Part shown: piece by piece, positions 8,253-16,732 of the stretch | How the letters are laid out: every line of letters starts with the position of its first letter | Position numbering within the stretch: the stretch's first letter is position 1 | Source: Olleya sp. Bg11-27 | GTDB lineage: Bacteria; Bacteroidota; Bacteroidia; Flavobacteriales; Flavobacteriaceae | DNA: 64,000 bases | Reading direction: 5' to 3' | NCBI RefSeq assembly: GCF_002831645.1 | Contig: NZ_CP025117.1 | Location: 2,619,001-2,683,000 of the forward strand | Program-made: the position numbers and the translations under genes | Notes under the pieces: generated by a model | The model's database searches: none | What the model was told of the DNA's origin: nothing | Seen by the model: only the letters and a program-made list of their open reading frames with translations

Positions 8253-8655
8253 TGTGGTTTTTTTTCCTGCTTTTGTATTGGAAAAGTTGCGTGTTTGAAT
8301 GCTAGATTTTTTTTAGTGACGCTAAGAGTAAGCAAACAAAGGAACTTAAATAGGTTTAATTATTTTTAAGATTATGTTGGAGGTAGTTTTTTTCAGGTTG
8401 TTTGCTATAAATCGTTAGATTTATATAACTTTTATTTCCTTTTTAAAATTTTTAAACATTAGAATTTAATAGTGATGTGTCTTTTAAGTTTTTCTCCAGT
8501 TTCACTGTAATTCCTAAATTAAGATTTAAAACAGTATTATATGTTTATAAATCATGATCTAACAGTCTAGTCTTTTTTTTTATTAAAAACACGCTAATTA
8601 AACCTTTATAAAAGACTTAATTAGCTTGTCCTAAACTTGGCACGCTTAATAATAG
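8253..8655. other. Intergenic region without a gene; weak terminator for the FAH gene
   Basis: 403 bp of AT-rich DNA without a credible reading frame. An inverted repeat GCTAATTAA (8593-8601) / TTAATTAGC (8617-8625) lies 30 bp beyond the stop of the minus-strand FAH gene and is followed on that strand by GTGTTTTTA, so it may be its terminator. Confidence 0.4.
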
Positions 8656-9642
8656 TTAATTTTTATACTCTTTAACTACTTGATTTATTTTTCCAAAAAT
8701 AGAGTGGCCTTCATTGTTTTTCATTTCCACTTCGATTCTGTCACCAAAACTCATAAATGGAGTAGACGCTTTTCCATTTTTTATTATTTCTAAACACCTA
8801 ACTTCCGCCAAACAACTTGAACCATTTGGACTTCCTTGGTTTGCAACTGTTCCTGAACCTATAACTGTTCCTGCCATTAATAAACGCGTTTTAGCTGCGT
8901 GCGCTATTAATTGACCAAAATCAAATGTCATATCAATGCCAGCATTGGGAGAGCCAATTAGTTTTCCGTTTAAGGTGGACTCCAATGGTAAATGTAGTTT
9001 GCCATCTTTCCAGCTATCACCTAATTCGTCGGGAGTAACAACCACTGGCGCAAATGTTGTCCAAGGTTTGGATTGATAAAATCCAAATTGTTTAGATAAT
9101 TCATTAGGGATTAAATGTCTTAAAGAAACATCATTAATAATGGTTATTAATTTGATGTGATTTAAAGCCGCTTTTGAGGTGATTCCGGCGGGAACATCAT
9201 CTGTGATTACAGCTATTTCAGATTCAAAATCAATACCCCAATCTTCATTTTCTATTTTAATATCGTCATTAGCTCCAATAAAAGCATCAGAGGCTCCCAT
9301 ATACATTAATGGGTCTGTCCAGAAGGATTCAGGTAATTTTGCATTTCTAGCTTTGCGTACAAGTTCTACGTGTGTAACATAAGCACTTCCGTCTGCCCAA
9401 TGATAAGCTCTAGGAATTGGAGCCAAAACCCTAACAGACGAAAAATCAAATGTATTATGTAGTTTATTGGAATTTAAGTGTTCATAAACGGTTTGCAATT
9501 TATTTTCCATTTCTATCCAATTATCGATAGCAGATTGCATAGTCTCTGCAATTTCAGGAACTGTTACGGCTTTTGTTAATTCTTTATTTACTACAACTAA
9601 TTGTCCATCTCTAGTTTTGTTGTCAATTGAAGCTAATTTCAT
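8656..9642 (-). CDS. Fumarylacetoacetate hydrolase family protein
   Basis: 328 aa from the preferred start MKLASIDNKTRDGQLVVV; an ATG 13 codons upstream (9681) would add a non-conserved tail. The FAH domain spans about 75-325: RAYHWADGSAYVTHVELVRK, the acidic metal site region (FIGANDDIKIENEDWGIDFE, SEIAVITDDVP) and AGTVIGSGTVANQG. The family hydrolyses C-C bonds of beta-diketo acids or decarboxylates oxaloacetate with a Mg2+ ion. In flavobacteria close relatives act in tyrosine/homogentisate breakdown, but no other gene of that pathway is nearby, so the substrate is not assigned. Confidence 0.85.
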   Translation of the reverse strand: MKLASIDNKTRDGQLVVVNKELTKAVTVPEIAETMQSAIDNWIEMENKLQTVYEHLNSNKLHNTFDFSSVRVLAPIPRAYHWADGSAYVTHVELVRKARNAKLPESFWTDPLMYMGASDAFIGANDDIKIENEDWGIDFESEIAVITDDVPAGITSKAALNHIKLITIINDVSLRHLIPNELSKQFGFYQSKPWTTFAPVVVTPDELGDSWKDGKLHLPLESTLNGKLIGSPNAGIDMTFDFGQLIAHAAKTRLLMAGTVIGSGTVANQGSPNGSSCLAEVRCLEIIKNGKASTPFMSFGDRIEVEMKNNEGHSIFGKINQVVKEYKN

Positions 9643-9688
9643 GTAATAGTTTAATTTTGTTAATAATTGGCTGCGTATCACTGTTGTG

Positions 9689-9775
9689 ACATCGTTTTAA
9701 TGATTTAAATTAAAAAATGATCACTTAATGTAAACTCGAAGTTAATGGTTTTATTTTAGAATCTCAAGTGTTAAT
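9689..9775. repeat. Upstream repeat copy A
   Basis: Contains TCGTTTTAATGATTTA and later AAACTCGAAGTTAATGG followed by TTTTATTTTAGAAT. The same blocks recur in the same order at 11110-11185. Each copy lies just upstream of a minus-strand gene (FAH, LRR protein). Confidence 0.5.
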
Positions 9776-9944
9776 CAGAGGTATATTTATAGCGTTTTAA
9801 TTAATTATGTCTTGATTTGGGACGGTTTATTCTGCTATGCTTTTAAATGATTTTACTAGTAAAAATAAATCATTTTTTACCGTTTACAATTATATATTTT
9901 AAATGTAGAGCCTAAAGGAGGGAAGACGTACTTGCTAGGTCTAT

Positions 9945-9982
9945 AAAAAAAAGAAGCTACTAAATGGGTAACTTCTTTTTTG
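9945..9982. terminator. Bidirectional terminator downstream of the LRR gene
   Basis: Arms AAAAAAGAAG (9947-9956) and CTTCTTTTTT (9972-9981) pair perfectly, with a short inner TAC/GTA pair. It lies about 145 bp past the LRR gene stop. The remaining sequence 9643-10126 holds upstream repeat A and no gene. Confidence 0.65.
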
Positions 9983-10126
9983 TTTTCTAATTAAAAAGAA
10001 AGGTTTGTATGTTATTTTTAAGGTGAAATAGTAAACCTATTTGATTAGTGAAAATTAAATTTTCTGTATTATTTTTTAATAAGATTAAAGGGGGAATACA
10101 TTAAGCGTTTTGTTTGCATTAGTATT

Positions 10127-11083
10127 TTATTCGATATATTTTCCATTCCAAATTTTACAGTCAGGTAATTTGTTTTTAATTTTTTTTAAAGCACTGTCAG
10201 GTATATTATTTCCAACAACGCTTAGAAACCGCAGTGTCTTTAATTTATAAATCTCATTTGGTAATTCATCGAGGTTGTTATCTCTTAAGTTTAGAATTTC
10301 TAGATTTTTAAGGTTACAAATTTCTATTGGTATCGTTTTAAGTTTATTTTTCCCTAAATACAATATTTTTAGTTCCGTTAATAATCCTAATTCCTTTGGT
10401 ATACTTTGTAGTTGATTGTCTCCAATAGATAAATTAGTAAGATTACGAAGTTTACTAATTTCTTTTGGTATAGAATCTATTCCACTTCGAAATATTGAGA
10501 TTTCTTTTAAGTTTTGTAAACTTCCAATTTCTTTGGGAATTGTAGAGATACCATTTAATATTAAAGTTTCATTACCGTGGCTATATCTTCCTTTCAAATC
10601 GTGGATTGTTAATTTCTCCAAATTTTTCAAATTACTAATTGATTCAGGAAGTTTATTAATAGGTAAAGTTCTAAGTTCAAGTAAATTTAGACTTTCTAGA
10701 GCCCCCAGTTCGATAGGTAGTTTTTTTATTCGACTATTGGCAAGTTTTAGTTCTTTTAAACGGCTTAGATTTTTAATACTTTTAGGTAATTCTGTAATAT
10801 TAGTATGCGAAATAATTAAAGTTTCTAAATCGACTAGTTTCCCTATTTTTTGCGAAATACTTTTCAATTCATAAGATTGTAAAATAATTATTTTTTTTAA
10901 TTGTTTAGAATGGATGACTTTTTTAGGGATGTTGTCAATCATATTTAAACTGACATAATTATACTTTAATTGTTGATCAATTTGCTTATCAGAAGTTGTT
11001 TCCAAGTCTTCCGGTTCAGGTTCTTCTTGTGCGTAAAAAGAATTCGAAATAATGAAAAAGAATAATAAAATTAAATTCCGCAT
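10127..11083 (-). CDS. Secreted leucine-rich-repeat protein
   Basis: 318 aa. A signal peptide (MRNLILLFFFIISNSFYAQ) is followed by an acidic spacer and then about nine LRR units of 23 residues with the pattern LxxLxxLxLxxNxLxxIPxEI (for example LPKSIKNLSRLKELKLANS, IPKELGLLTELKILYLGKN, LPNEIYKLKTLRFLSVVGNN). No kinase, sorting or enzyme domain is present, so it is a binding protein in the periplasm or on the outside. Plant-type LRRs of this kind in flavobacteria are often envelope or host-interaction proteins; the ligand is unknown. Confidence 0.85.
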   Translation of the reverse strand: MRNLILLFFFIISNSFYAQEEPEPEDLETTSDKQIDQQLKYNYVSLNMIDNIPKKVIHSKQLKKIIILQSYELKSISQKIGKLVDLETLIISHTNITELPKSIKNLSRLKELKLANSRIKKLPIELGALESLNLLELRTLPINKLPESISNLKNLEKLTIHDLKGRYSHGNETLILNGISTIPKEIGSLQNLKEISIFRSGIDSIPKEISKLRNLTNLSIGDNQLQSIPKELGLLTELKILYLGKNKLKTIPIEICNLKNLEILNLRDNNLDELPNEIYKLKTLRFLSVVGNNIPDSALKKIKNKLPDCKIWNGKYIE

Positions 11084-11109
11084 TGTTTTATGTTATTTCC
11101 AACACTGAT

Positions 11110-11185
11110 ATGCCATTGTTTTAATGATTTATATCAGTAGTTTATTTAAATTCGAAGTTAACGGTTTTTTATTTAGAATATTAAT
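11110..11185. repeat. Upstream repeat copy B
   Basis: Second copy of the 9689-9775 repeat: CATTGTTTTAATGATTTA and AATTCGAAGTTAACGG followed by TTTTTTATTTAGAAT, directly upstream of the LRR gene on the minus strand. Confidence 0.5.
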
Positions 11186-11291
11186 TAGCTCTTGATAGGT
11201 AACATTATTTATTTTTTAAAATTAGTTAAACCTTATGGTTGTGGCGATTAATGTCAAATAATAGTCTTTATTTTTTTAATCCTTTTCACAT

Positions 11292-11320
11292 AAAAAAGCC
11301 ACCTAATTAGGTGGTTTTTT
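11292..11320. terminator. Bidirectional hairpin terminator
   Basis: The perfect palindrome CCACCTAATTAGGTGG is flanked by A6 and T7 runs. It lies 39 bp past the stop of the minus-strand lipoprotein gene at 11359. Confidence 0.85.
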
Positions 11321-11358
11321 TTATATGTTAATTAGTGTAACTAATCGTTGATTTTCTT

Positions 11359-12297
11359 TTAAATTTCAAAAACATCTATTTGCTTATCTTCTATTTTTTT
11401 TACATATAATTTTTCATCAGAAATAATTATTTTTCCATAACCAGTTTGACCTTCATCATTATTGGTGTTTAAAATAGTTGGGTCTTCTTCTGGATTATCT
11501 AAGTCTATTGATAATAGTTTATTATTTGATATTTGAGTAAAATAGATCGTGTTTTCATAAATATCAAAGCCTAATATATTACCGTTACTATAATTGTTGT
11601 TAGGTGTATTAGGTATTGTAAAAATAATAGTCGACACTTCGGTTGGATTACTTAGATCTAAACGGCGGATTTCCTTTTCAGATGAAAAATATAAATAGTT
11701 ACCAATTACGCGCGTATTAGTTGGTAAAATAAAATCTTCGCTAAAAATTAATTGATCATCACCAGATTGGTTTAACTCATAAAAGTTATTAGTTGGTGAT
11801 AACCCATTAGGGCTTGATAAGTACATTAATTTATCCGCGTTTTTAAATAATTCCGACCTTGATGTCCCAGTGATAGTATTTATGGATTGTACTCCAGCGC
11901 TAATATTATTTAAATCTACTTGTTTTATACCTTTATTGACAGCCCAAGCCCAAGCGCCTTGAAAATATAGTGTATTACCTATTACCTGTAATGTAATTGG
12001 TGTATCTGTTAAGTCTTCTATAACGTGCTCTGTCGTACCTGTGTTTAAATCGGTTCTATAAATATTATCACCGAAGATAAAATACATGTAGCCATTAGCA
12101 ATATCATAATCGTCAATTTCTGAGATATAATCAATTGCTGTTGTAAAGTCTATAGTATTAGTATAAACAGGGTCGGTTGTTTCATCAATAACAATAATTG
12201 GGGTGCCATCCTCTGTTGGGGTTGTTGTGTCATCGGAATGACTACAACTAAAACTTAAAAGAAGTAACGTAATAAGGGGTAAAATAGTGTTTTTCAT
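11359..12297 (-). CDS. Lipoprotein with a beta-propeller-like repeat domain
   Basis: 312 aa. Lipoprotein signal with lipobox LSFSC (Cys at about 18) followed by a Ser/Asp/Thr-rich linker. The rest repeats a DUF5050-like unit of about 45 residues with NxLYFxxxxxxxIxRxDL (GYMYFIFGDNIYRTDLNTG, GNTLYFQGAW, GNYLYFSSEKEIRRLDLSNP, ENTIYFTQISNNKLLSIDL), so five to six blades are expected. Anchored in the outer or inner membrane; the ligand is unknown. It has its own terminator and about 400 bp of upstream sequence. Confidence 0.8.
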   Translation of the reverse strand: MKNTILPLITLLLLSFSCSHSDDTTTPTEDGTPIIVIDETTDPVYTNTIDFTTAIDYISEIDDYDIANGYMYFIFGDNIYRTDLNTGTTEHVIEDLTDTPITLQVIGNTLYFQGAWAWAVNKGIKQVDLNNISAGVQSINTITGTSRSELFKNADKLMYLSSPNGLSPTNNFYELNQSGDDQLIFSEDFILPTNTRVIGNYLYFSSEKEIRRLDLSNPTEVSTIIFTIPNTPNNNYSNGNILGFDIYENTIYFTQISNNKLLSIDLDNPEEDPTILNTNNDEGQTGYGKIIISDEKLYVKKIEDKQIDVFEI

Positions 12298-12697
12298 TAG
12301 TTTTAAAATTGGTTGATTTAGAACAAAAGTATTTTTTTTGTTATAGGTGAATGTTAAGTAAATGATAAAATCGATGTATGGTAGAAATTGATAATATTGA
12401 TTTTATTTAGAATCACTATTGCATAAAGAACTGATAGTTATTGTTTTTTTAGAAAGATCTTACAATATCATGGATAGCAGTAGGGAGATACAATAATTTT
12501 AGTTTTGCTTTTAATATGTGTATTCTGATTGCCTCAATTTCAGATCTATTTTAAACAACAGTGGAACTTTCAAAAGTATCTTTTTTTCGTTGCTGGATAT
12601 AATGATTTTTGAAGGTAAATAAGTCTGTTTTTATATGTTTTGCTAGATAGTTTAAAGACAATAAACTAACAGTAAAATAGATGTTAGTAGACATCTA
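12298..12697. other. Intergenic region, nothing recognised
   Basis: 400 bp of AT-rich DNA; no reading frame, hairpin with T-run, or repeat of the families seen elsewhere in the window. Confidence 0.5.
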
Positions 12698-13345
12698 TTA
12701 TTTATATTTATTCATTAACCCAAAGTCGAAAGGGGTCCATAAACAGGATTTTAAGCCACTTTCTTTAAACGCGATATTTACCCAACTGTTGCAAGTATTA
12801 AAACAAGAATAACTTCCTTTTGATTTATAAAAATTATCTGTAGAGGAATAGCCTTTATTATCAAGAATAATTTTACTTCCGTTGGCATTACTTTCAAATG
12901 TATTCAGTAAATAATTGTTTAGTTTATGTAATTCAGAGTTAGTTACTTTTATTTCCATCCAATCGGAACGTTTCTGTTTGTAACGGGTGACATGCATTAA
13001 TGTCGAACTTTGTAAAAACATAGCTTTAAAAGCATTACTAAAGGTTAAGTCGCCCCAGGTAGGGGTGTTGATATAAAAGTTTTCATCGCCCCAACCAAAA
13101 GATAAATATTTTTCTTTATTATTATATTTTAGACCAGATAACACTAAACTATTAATGTTTTCTATAGGTATTAAAATATCTAAATGCACGCCATTTGTAT
13201 TTAGATATATCAGTTTTTTAGCGTTGGTATTACGCTCTTTTCTATCAATTGTTATTGAAGATAAAATTAAAGAAACAATTATATATGTTATAGGAATAAG
13301 CAAAAAACACAAAAACCATTTAATTATTTTCTTTGCTATTTTCAT
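12698..13345 (-). CDS. DUF2459 (TIGR02117-like) membrane-anchored protein
   Basis: 215 aa. One N-terminal membrane segment (WFLCFLLIPITYIIVSLILS), then the conserved DUF2459 pattern: NTNGVHLDILIPI, YLSFGWGDENFYINTPTWGD, LMHVTRYKQ and a C-terminal SYSCFNTCNSWVNIAFKESG with conserved Cys, Asn and Trp. The family is small, uncharacterised and extracytoplasmic; the conserved His, Cys and Asn resemble a papain/NlpC-like site, which is a guess. Confidence 0.82.
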   Translation of the reverse strand: MKIAKKIIKWFLCFLLIPITYIIVSLILSSITIDRKERNTNAKKLIYLNTNGVHLDILIPIENINSLVLSGLKYNNKEKYLSFGWGDENFYINTPTWGDLTFSNAFKAMFLQSSTLMHVTRYKQKRSDWMEIKVTNSELHKLNNYLLNTFESNANGSKIILDNKGYSSTDNFYKSKGSYSCFNTCNSWVNIAFKESGLKSCLWTPFDFGLMNKYK

Positions 13346-13427
13346 AAAGTTTGATTTGTTCTAAGGCAGCTATATTTAAGATATGACTTGTTTTTAAAGA
13401 TTTATTGCTTTTTATTGTATTCTAGTT

Positions 13428-14096
13428 TTACATTCTGATAGTGGAGAAGTATATGCAGTTTTTATACCCATTGTTGTACAGCGTATTTCTAATTTTTGAA
13501 AATTGAGATTTATGAGTCTCATTAAATATAAAATATGTTGGCATTTTTTTTCCGTCAAGGTTTAAAATTATAGGTGCTAGCGCCTCTTTTTTATCATTAA
13601 GTATTATTTTTTCCATTACAGAATATTTAAATTCTTTGTTATGGGTTTTACATAATTTATCTACTTCACTTATTAGTATTAAAGCGTCAATTCTAATCTT
13701 CCCTGTTGCTTTAATATTTTCTAATTGTAAACCAGTAACTTGATTTATGTTTGAAGTATAATGCAAGTCTTTATTTTCTAAGTTTAAATCTTGATACTGA
13801 AACAACAATCCTTCCTCAAGTATTGAGGATGTTTTTTTACCGTTGATGCTTTTTCTTATTAAAACAAAAGGAGTGATAGCAATAAAAATTAACAAAGCTA
13901 GAATAAACCCTAAAATTGAAGAAATAACAGCTCTACCACTAACTGAGCTTTTAAAAAATAAAGTCCAATATTGATTAATACTATTAGTTTGAAAGCAATA
14001 CGAAACTATTTTAAAAAGATTTCCTGAGTTAATAAAAAGATTAATTATTAATATTAAAATTCCAACTCCAAGTAATACTATTCTTATTCCATTCAT
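13428..14096 (-). CDS. Hypothetical membrane protein, 222 aa
   Basis: No family recognised. Two membrane segments: IVLLGVGILILIINLFI at the N-terminus and AVISSILGFILALLIFIAITPFVLI at about 57-82, separated by a loop of about 35 residues. The C-terminal 140 residues form a soluble domain with alternating strands and helices ending in a YFIFNETHKSQFSKIRNTL segment. It is separated from its neighbours by 80 and 300 bp, so probably monocistronic. Confidence 0.65.
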   Translation of the reverse strand: MNGIRIVLLGVGILILIINLFINSGNLFKIVSYCFQTNSINQYWTLFFKSSVSGRAVISSILGFILALLIFIAITPFVLIRKSINGKKTSSILEEGLLFQYQDLNLENKDLHYTSNINQVTGLQLENIKATGKIRIDALILISEVDKLCKTHNKEFKYSVMEKIILNDKKEALAPIILNLDGKKMPTYFIFNETHKSQFSKIRNTLYNNGYKNCIYFSTIRM

Positions 14097-14398
14097 GTTT
14101 TTTAGTGTGTAATTATTTGTACTTGTCCGTAACGTAAAACCGATATCACATCACTTTTTGTGCTTTATATAGTAGTTAAGTTAAAGATTTTATTATAGGT
14201 TATAACGTGATAATACTCTCTTATTAGCACTAATGCTTCTTATTTTTTTTAATGAATTAAAATTCACTTTAATAAATGCGTAATTATTTTTATAGTTAGA
14301 TTTATTTAGTTACGAACTAAATTGCAGATGCAATATATCCGTAGTAATGTTAGTAAGTCCACCATGAGTAAACTATTTTTTGAGAGTGTTGTAACTAA
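14097..14398. other. Intergenic region, nothing recognised
   Basis: 302 bp, AT-rich, without gene, terminator or repeat that I can support. Confidence 0.5.
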
Positions 14399-15157
14399 TT
14401 AAGCTTCTGTTTTTTTCTTTGAATTAATTAACTCAATTAACTTTGTTAGAGATGATTTAATTTTTTCAGATTTACTTTTTTTAAGCATCAATTCGGCTTT
14501 CTTTTTCATTTGGTTATAATTTGCTTCAGGGTAGAATTCAATCAGTTGCGTAAAATACTTATTTATTCCTTGAGCAAGTTTAGTTTTTCCGTTTTCTGAA
14601 AATGCCTTTTCTTCGTTTATCTGGTCCAAATAGATGGTGTAATTACTTATAAGAGTTTCAATATTAGAATTAATTCTATTCTTAACACTCAATGAATTTG
14701 GGTCGTCTGCACTTTCTTTTATTCTGTCATTTCCTAATTTAAAATAATCAAGTTGCAAGCTCAAACCAAATTGCCAAACAGCTAACATTTCTATGTCATA
14801 AACATATTTGTCTTTGCGATTAGTAGCTCCATAAATTTCAGTCATGTCCTTCCAACGGTCAAAAAAATCGGTTGCAACATCATTCCGATGTCTTAAACCT
14901 AATTCCTTGTCTTGAAGTACAATTTTAAAATTTTGTTCGTCTGTTAGTTTTTCGACTATTAACCTTTGTTGTGGGTTGTCAAAAGTAGGTTTCTTTTCAT
15001 CGTCTTCATAACCAAACCTCAAGTTTAAGATTACATCTTTATAGTCTGTTGTATCCCAATATCTCTTATCTAGAGGATATTCATTTTTTTCTGTTTGACA
15101 ATTAGTTAATGTTAGTAAAACTAATCCTAGAAGAATATGCTTAATTTTTATCATCAA
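14399..15157 (-). CDS. Hypothetical lipoprotein, 252 aa
   Basis: Lipobox LTNC at about residue 20 (MMIKIKHILLGLVLLTLTNC). The mature part is helical and charged, with KRYWDTTDYKDVILNLRFGY near the start and helical repeats (NTLISNY-like, then LMLKKSKSEKIKSSLTKLIE) at the end. No family recognised. Its start overlaps the end of the upstream DUF922-like gene by 17 bp, so the two are translated together and probably work together at the membrane. Confidence 0.7.
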   Translation of the reverse strand: MMIKIKHILLGLVLLTLTNCQTEKNEYPLDKRYWDTTDYKDVILNLRFGYEDDEKKPTFDNPQQRLIVEKLTDEQNFKIVLQDKELGLRHRNDVATDFFDRWKDMTEIYGATNRKDKYVYDIEMLAVWQFGLSLQLDYFKLGNDRIKESADDPNSLSVKNRINSNIETLISNYTIYLDQINEEKAFSENGKTKLAQGINKYFTQLIEFYPEANYNQMKKKAELMLKKSKSEKIKSSLTKLIELINSKKKTEA

Positions 15158-15842
15158 TTTTAATTTTTGGTTTTTTGTATTGGTTTAGCGAAGTTAATAA
15201 ACTATCAACTTTTTTCTCGTATCTTTTTTGTTCACTTAAAACATAGCTGTGAAAAGTATCGTAATCATACTCTTTTTGAAAAATTTTTTCTTTTGTTTTT
15301 ATATCTTTTATTATTGCTTCGATTTTGTTTTTATCGAAATCTTTTAAATAAGAAATCTTTTGTTTTGCTTTGCGGACAAACAGTTCTGTAATTTTGATGT
15401 GATACTTTTCATGGGTTAAGAGCTCTGTATCGTTCAAATTCTTTTTATAAACGAAAGAGCGCGAGGGATAAAATAATGATTGTATAGTCACAGAGTTATT
15501 ATAAATATCACTGTCTATTGCAGTTACAACATATGCAAAGCGTTCGTTACCATAAAGCGACTTTTTGAAAAATTCTAATCCCCTAAAATTCTGAAATGTA
15601 ATTTGATCAAATTTATCAAACGTCATAGGCTTTTCGTAATTCAAGTAATTTGTGTGACTCAAAATGCCGAAGCCGATTGAAGTTAAAATTAGAATTAAAA
15701 TGCTGTATTTGGTAAATCGTAATAATCTTTTTAACAGTTTCTTATTCTCCTCTTTTCGTTCTTTTAATAATTTAAATAATTGATAAAATACTGGCGAAAA
15801 ATAAAGTAAGACAATCAGTATAATCATTAATTTTTCATTCAT
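15141..15842 (-). CDS. Membrane-anchored DUF922-like zinc metalloprotease
   Basis: 233 aa. Two membrane segments (about 5-24 and 46-64) put the rest outside the cytoplasm. An HExxH motif occurs as LLTHEKYHIKITELFVRKAK (about 140-160), followed by YDYDTFHSYVLSEQKRYEKK. This matches the order HExGHxxIxExxARK ... YDxxTxHGxxxxxQxxW known from DUF922 predicted metalloproteases, although the usual HEQGH reads HEKYH. The third metal ligand would be the later His of TFHS. It overlaps the downstream lipoprotein gene by 17 bp. Activity is predicted from motif only. Confidence 0.6.
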   Translation of the reverse strand: MNEKLMIILIVLLYFSPVFYQLFKLLKERKEENKKLLKRLLRFTKYSILILILTSIGFGILSHTNYLNYEKPMTFDKFDQITFQNFRGLEFFKKSLYGNERFAYVVTAIDSDIYNNSVTIQSLFYPSRSFVYKKNLNDTELLTHEKYHIKITELFVRKAKQKISYLKDFDKNKIEAIIKDIKTKEKIFQKEYDYDTFHSYVLSEQKRYEKKVDSLLTSLNQYKKPKIKIDDKN

Positions 15843-15962
15843 TCTTGAAGTTTTAATATACTACTTTTAAATCAACGATTATTTAATATGTTTATGGTGT
15901 TTTTATATTATTGTAGTTGTTAACGAATAACTTTGAACAATCATAAAAAATACATTAAACTT

Positions 15963-16145
15963 TTAAGAGTGGTTATTTTCTTTATTATTGATTAACATGT
16001 AAATTCCGTAACCTAAAGAGAAGATTCCATATAAAGCCATCATTCCATCAAAAAATGCTAATCCCCCTTTATCCATGGCTACTCTGGATCCTCCTAGACC
16101 AATAAAAATTATCCCTATCAATATTTTGCCTAATCCTTTTTTTAT
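15963..16145 (-). pseudogene. Small two-membrane-segment protein, start codon lost
   Basis: On the minus strand 58 codons read KKGLGKILIGIIFIGLGGSR, then FFDGMMALYGIFSLGYGIYM and a stop: two membrane helices joined by a short loop, as in small flavobacterial membrane proteins. Directly upstream is a 7-A run preceded by ATAGAT; one base fewer and ATG for ATA would restore a normal MDKKGLG start. As it stands there is no ATG, only a TTG inside the first helix. It is either a pseudogene or starts unusually. Confidence 0.4.
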
Positions 16146-16190
16146 CTATATTCAGTTTTTATTTAATATTTTATTACTAGTAAATTGCTT

Positions 16191-16378
16191 ACAATGTCTC
16201 GTATAAGAAACGTAAGGTAGGTGATAAGAAGTATCGTTTCGGTTTATTAATTAGCTAAATATAAATATTTTGCTTTTATTTTTTACTTAAAAGACCAATT
16301 TTATATTTAACGGACTTTCTTAATATTTCTAATGTTTAAATTTAGCAGATTTGCTTTATGTTTTTTATACATTGTGTG
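16191..16378. repeat. Palindromic element R5, same family as R1-R4
   Basis: The left arm ACAATGTCTCGTATAAGAAA (then ACGTAAGG) pairs imperfectly with the right arm GCTTTATGTTTTTTATACAT followed by TGTGTGT. The arm layout (ACAAyG...GTATAtrAAACGTArsG) matches R4. It lies outside the three-gene cassette block. Confidence 0.5.
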
Positions 16379-16414
16379 TACCCATAATGGCTTCTTTTAT
16401 TTACGGAAAGGAAA

Positions 16415-16675
16415 TAATTAATCTAAAGGGTGTAAGTCCCTTGTGCGTAAGAGTAACCCTTCGGCTACGTTCAGCATAGGCTTACTGAAGCATTAGTAAG
16501 TCTCAAGGTTGAAAGGCCCTTTGGTGTGATGATTTACGAAATAACGTATACGTTCCTGAGTGCTATTGTTAATAACAATAGTGACGAAAGGAACAACGTA
16601 GTTGCGTACGTATGGTGGTTTGAGAGGCGCACTCCGACTATTTTAGTCGGAGCCGTCTACTCGATTATCTTCTGT
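16415..16675 (+). other. Group II intron remnant without reverse transcriptase
   Basis: The left part has a domain I-like block (AAAGGGTGTAAGTCCCTTGT). The right part has a domain V/VI-like end: GTACGTATGGTGGTTTGAGA followed by GGC, a perfect hairpin CTCCGACT-ATTT-AGTCGGAG, and CTACTCGAT, which are typical 3' intron ends. In between are paired segments around a CTATTGTTAATAACAATAG hairpin. No intron-encoded protein is present in the about 260 bp, so this is a deleted or ORF-less intron. A GTGTG at 16374, inside the right arm of R5, could be the 5' end. The rest of 15843-16732 shows no gene apart from the remnant at 15963. Confidence 0.55.
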
Positions 16676-16732
16676 TGCGACCCGTTCGAGTAAGCACGTT
16701 ATATTTCGTTTCCAAAATATATAAATAAAATT

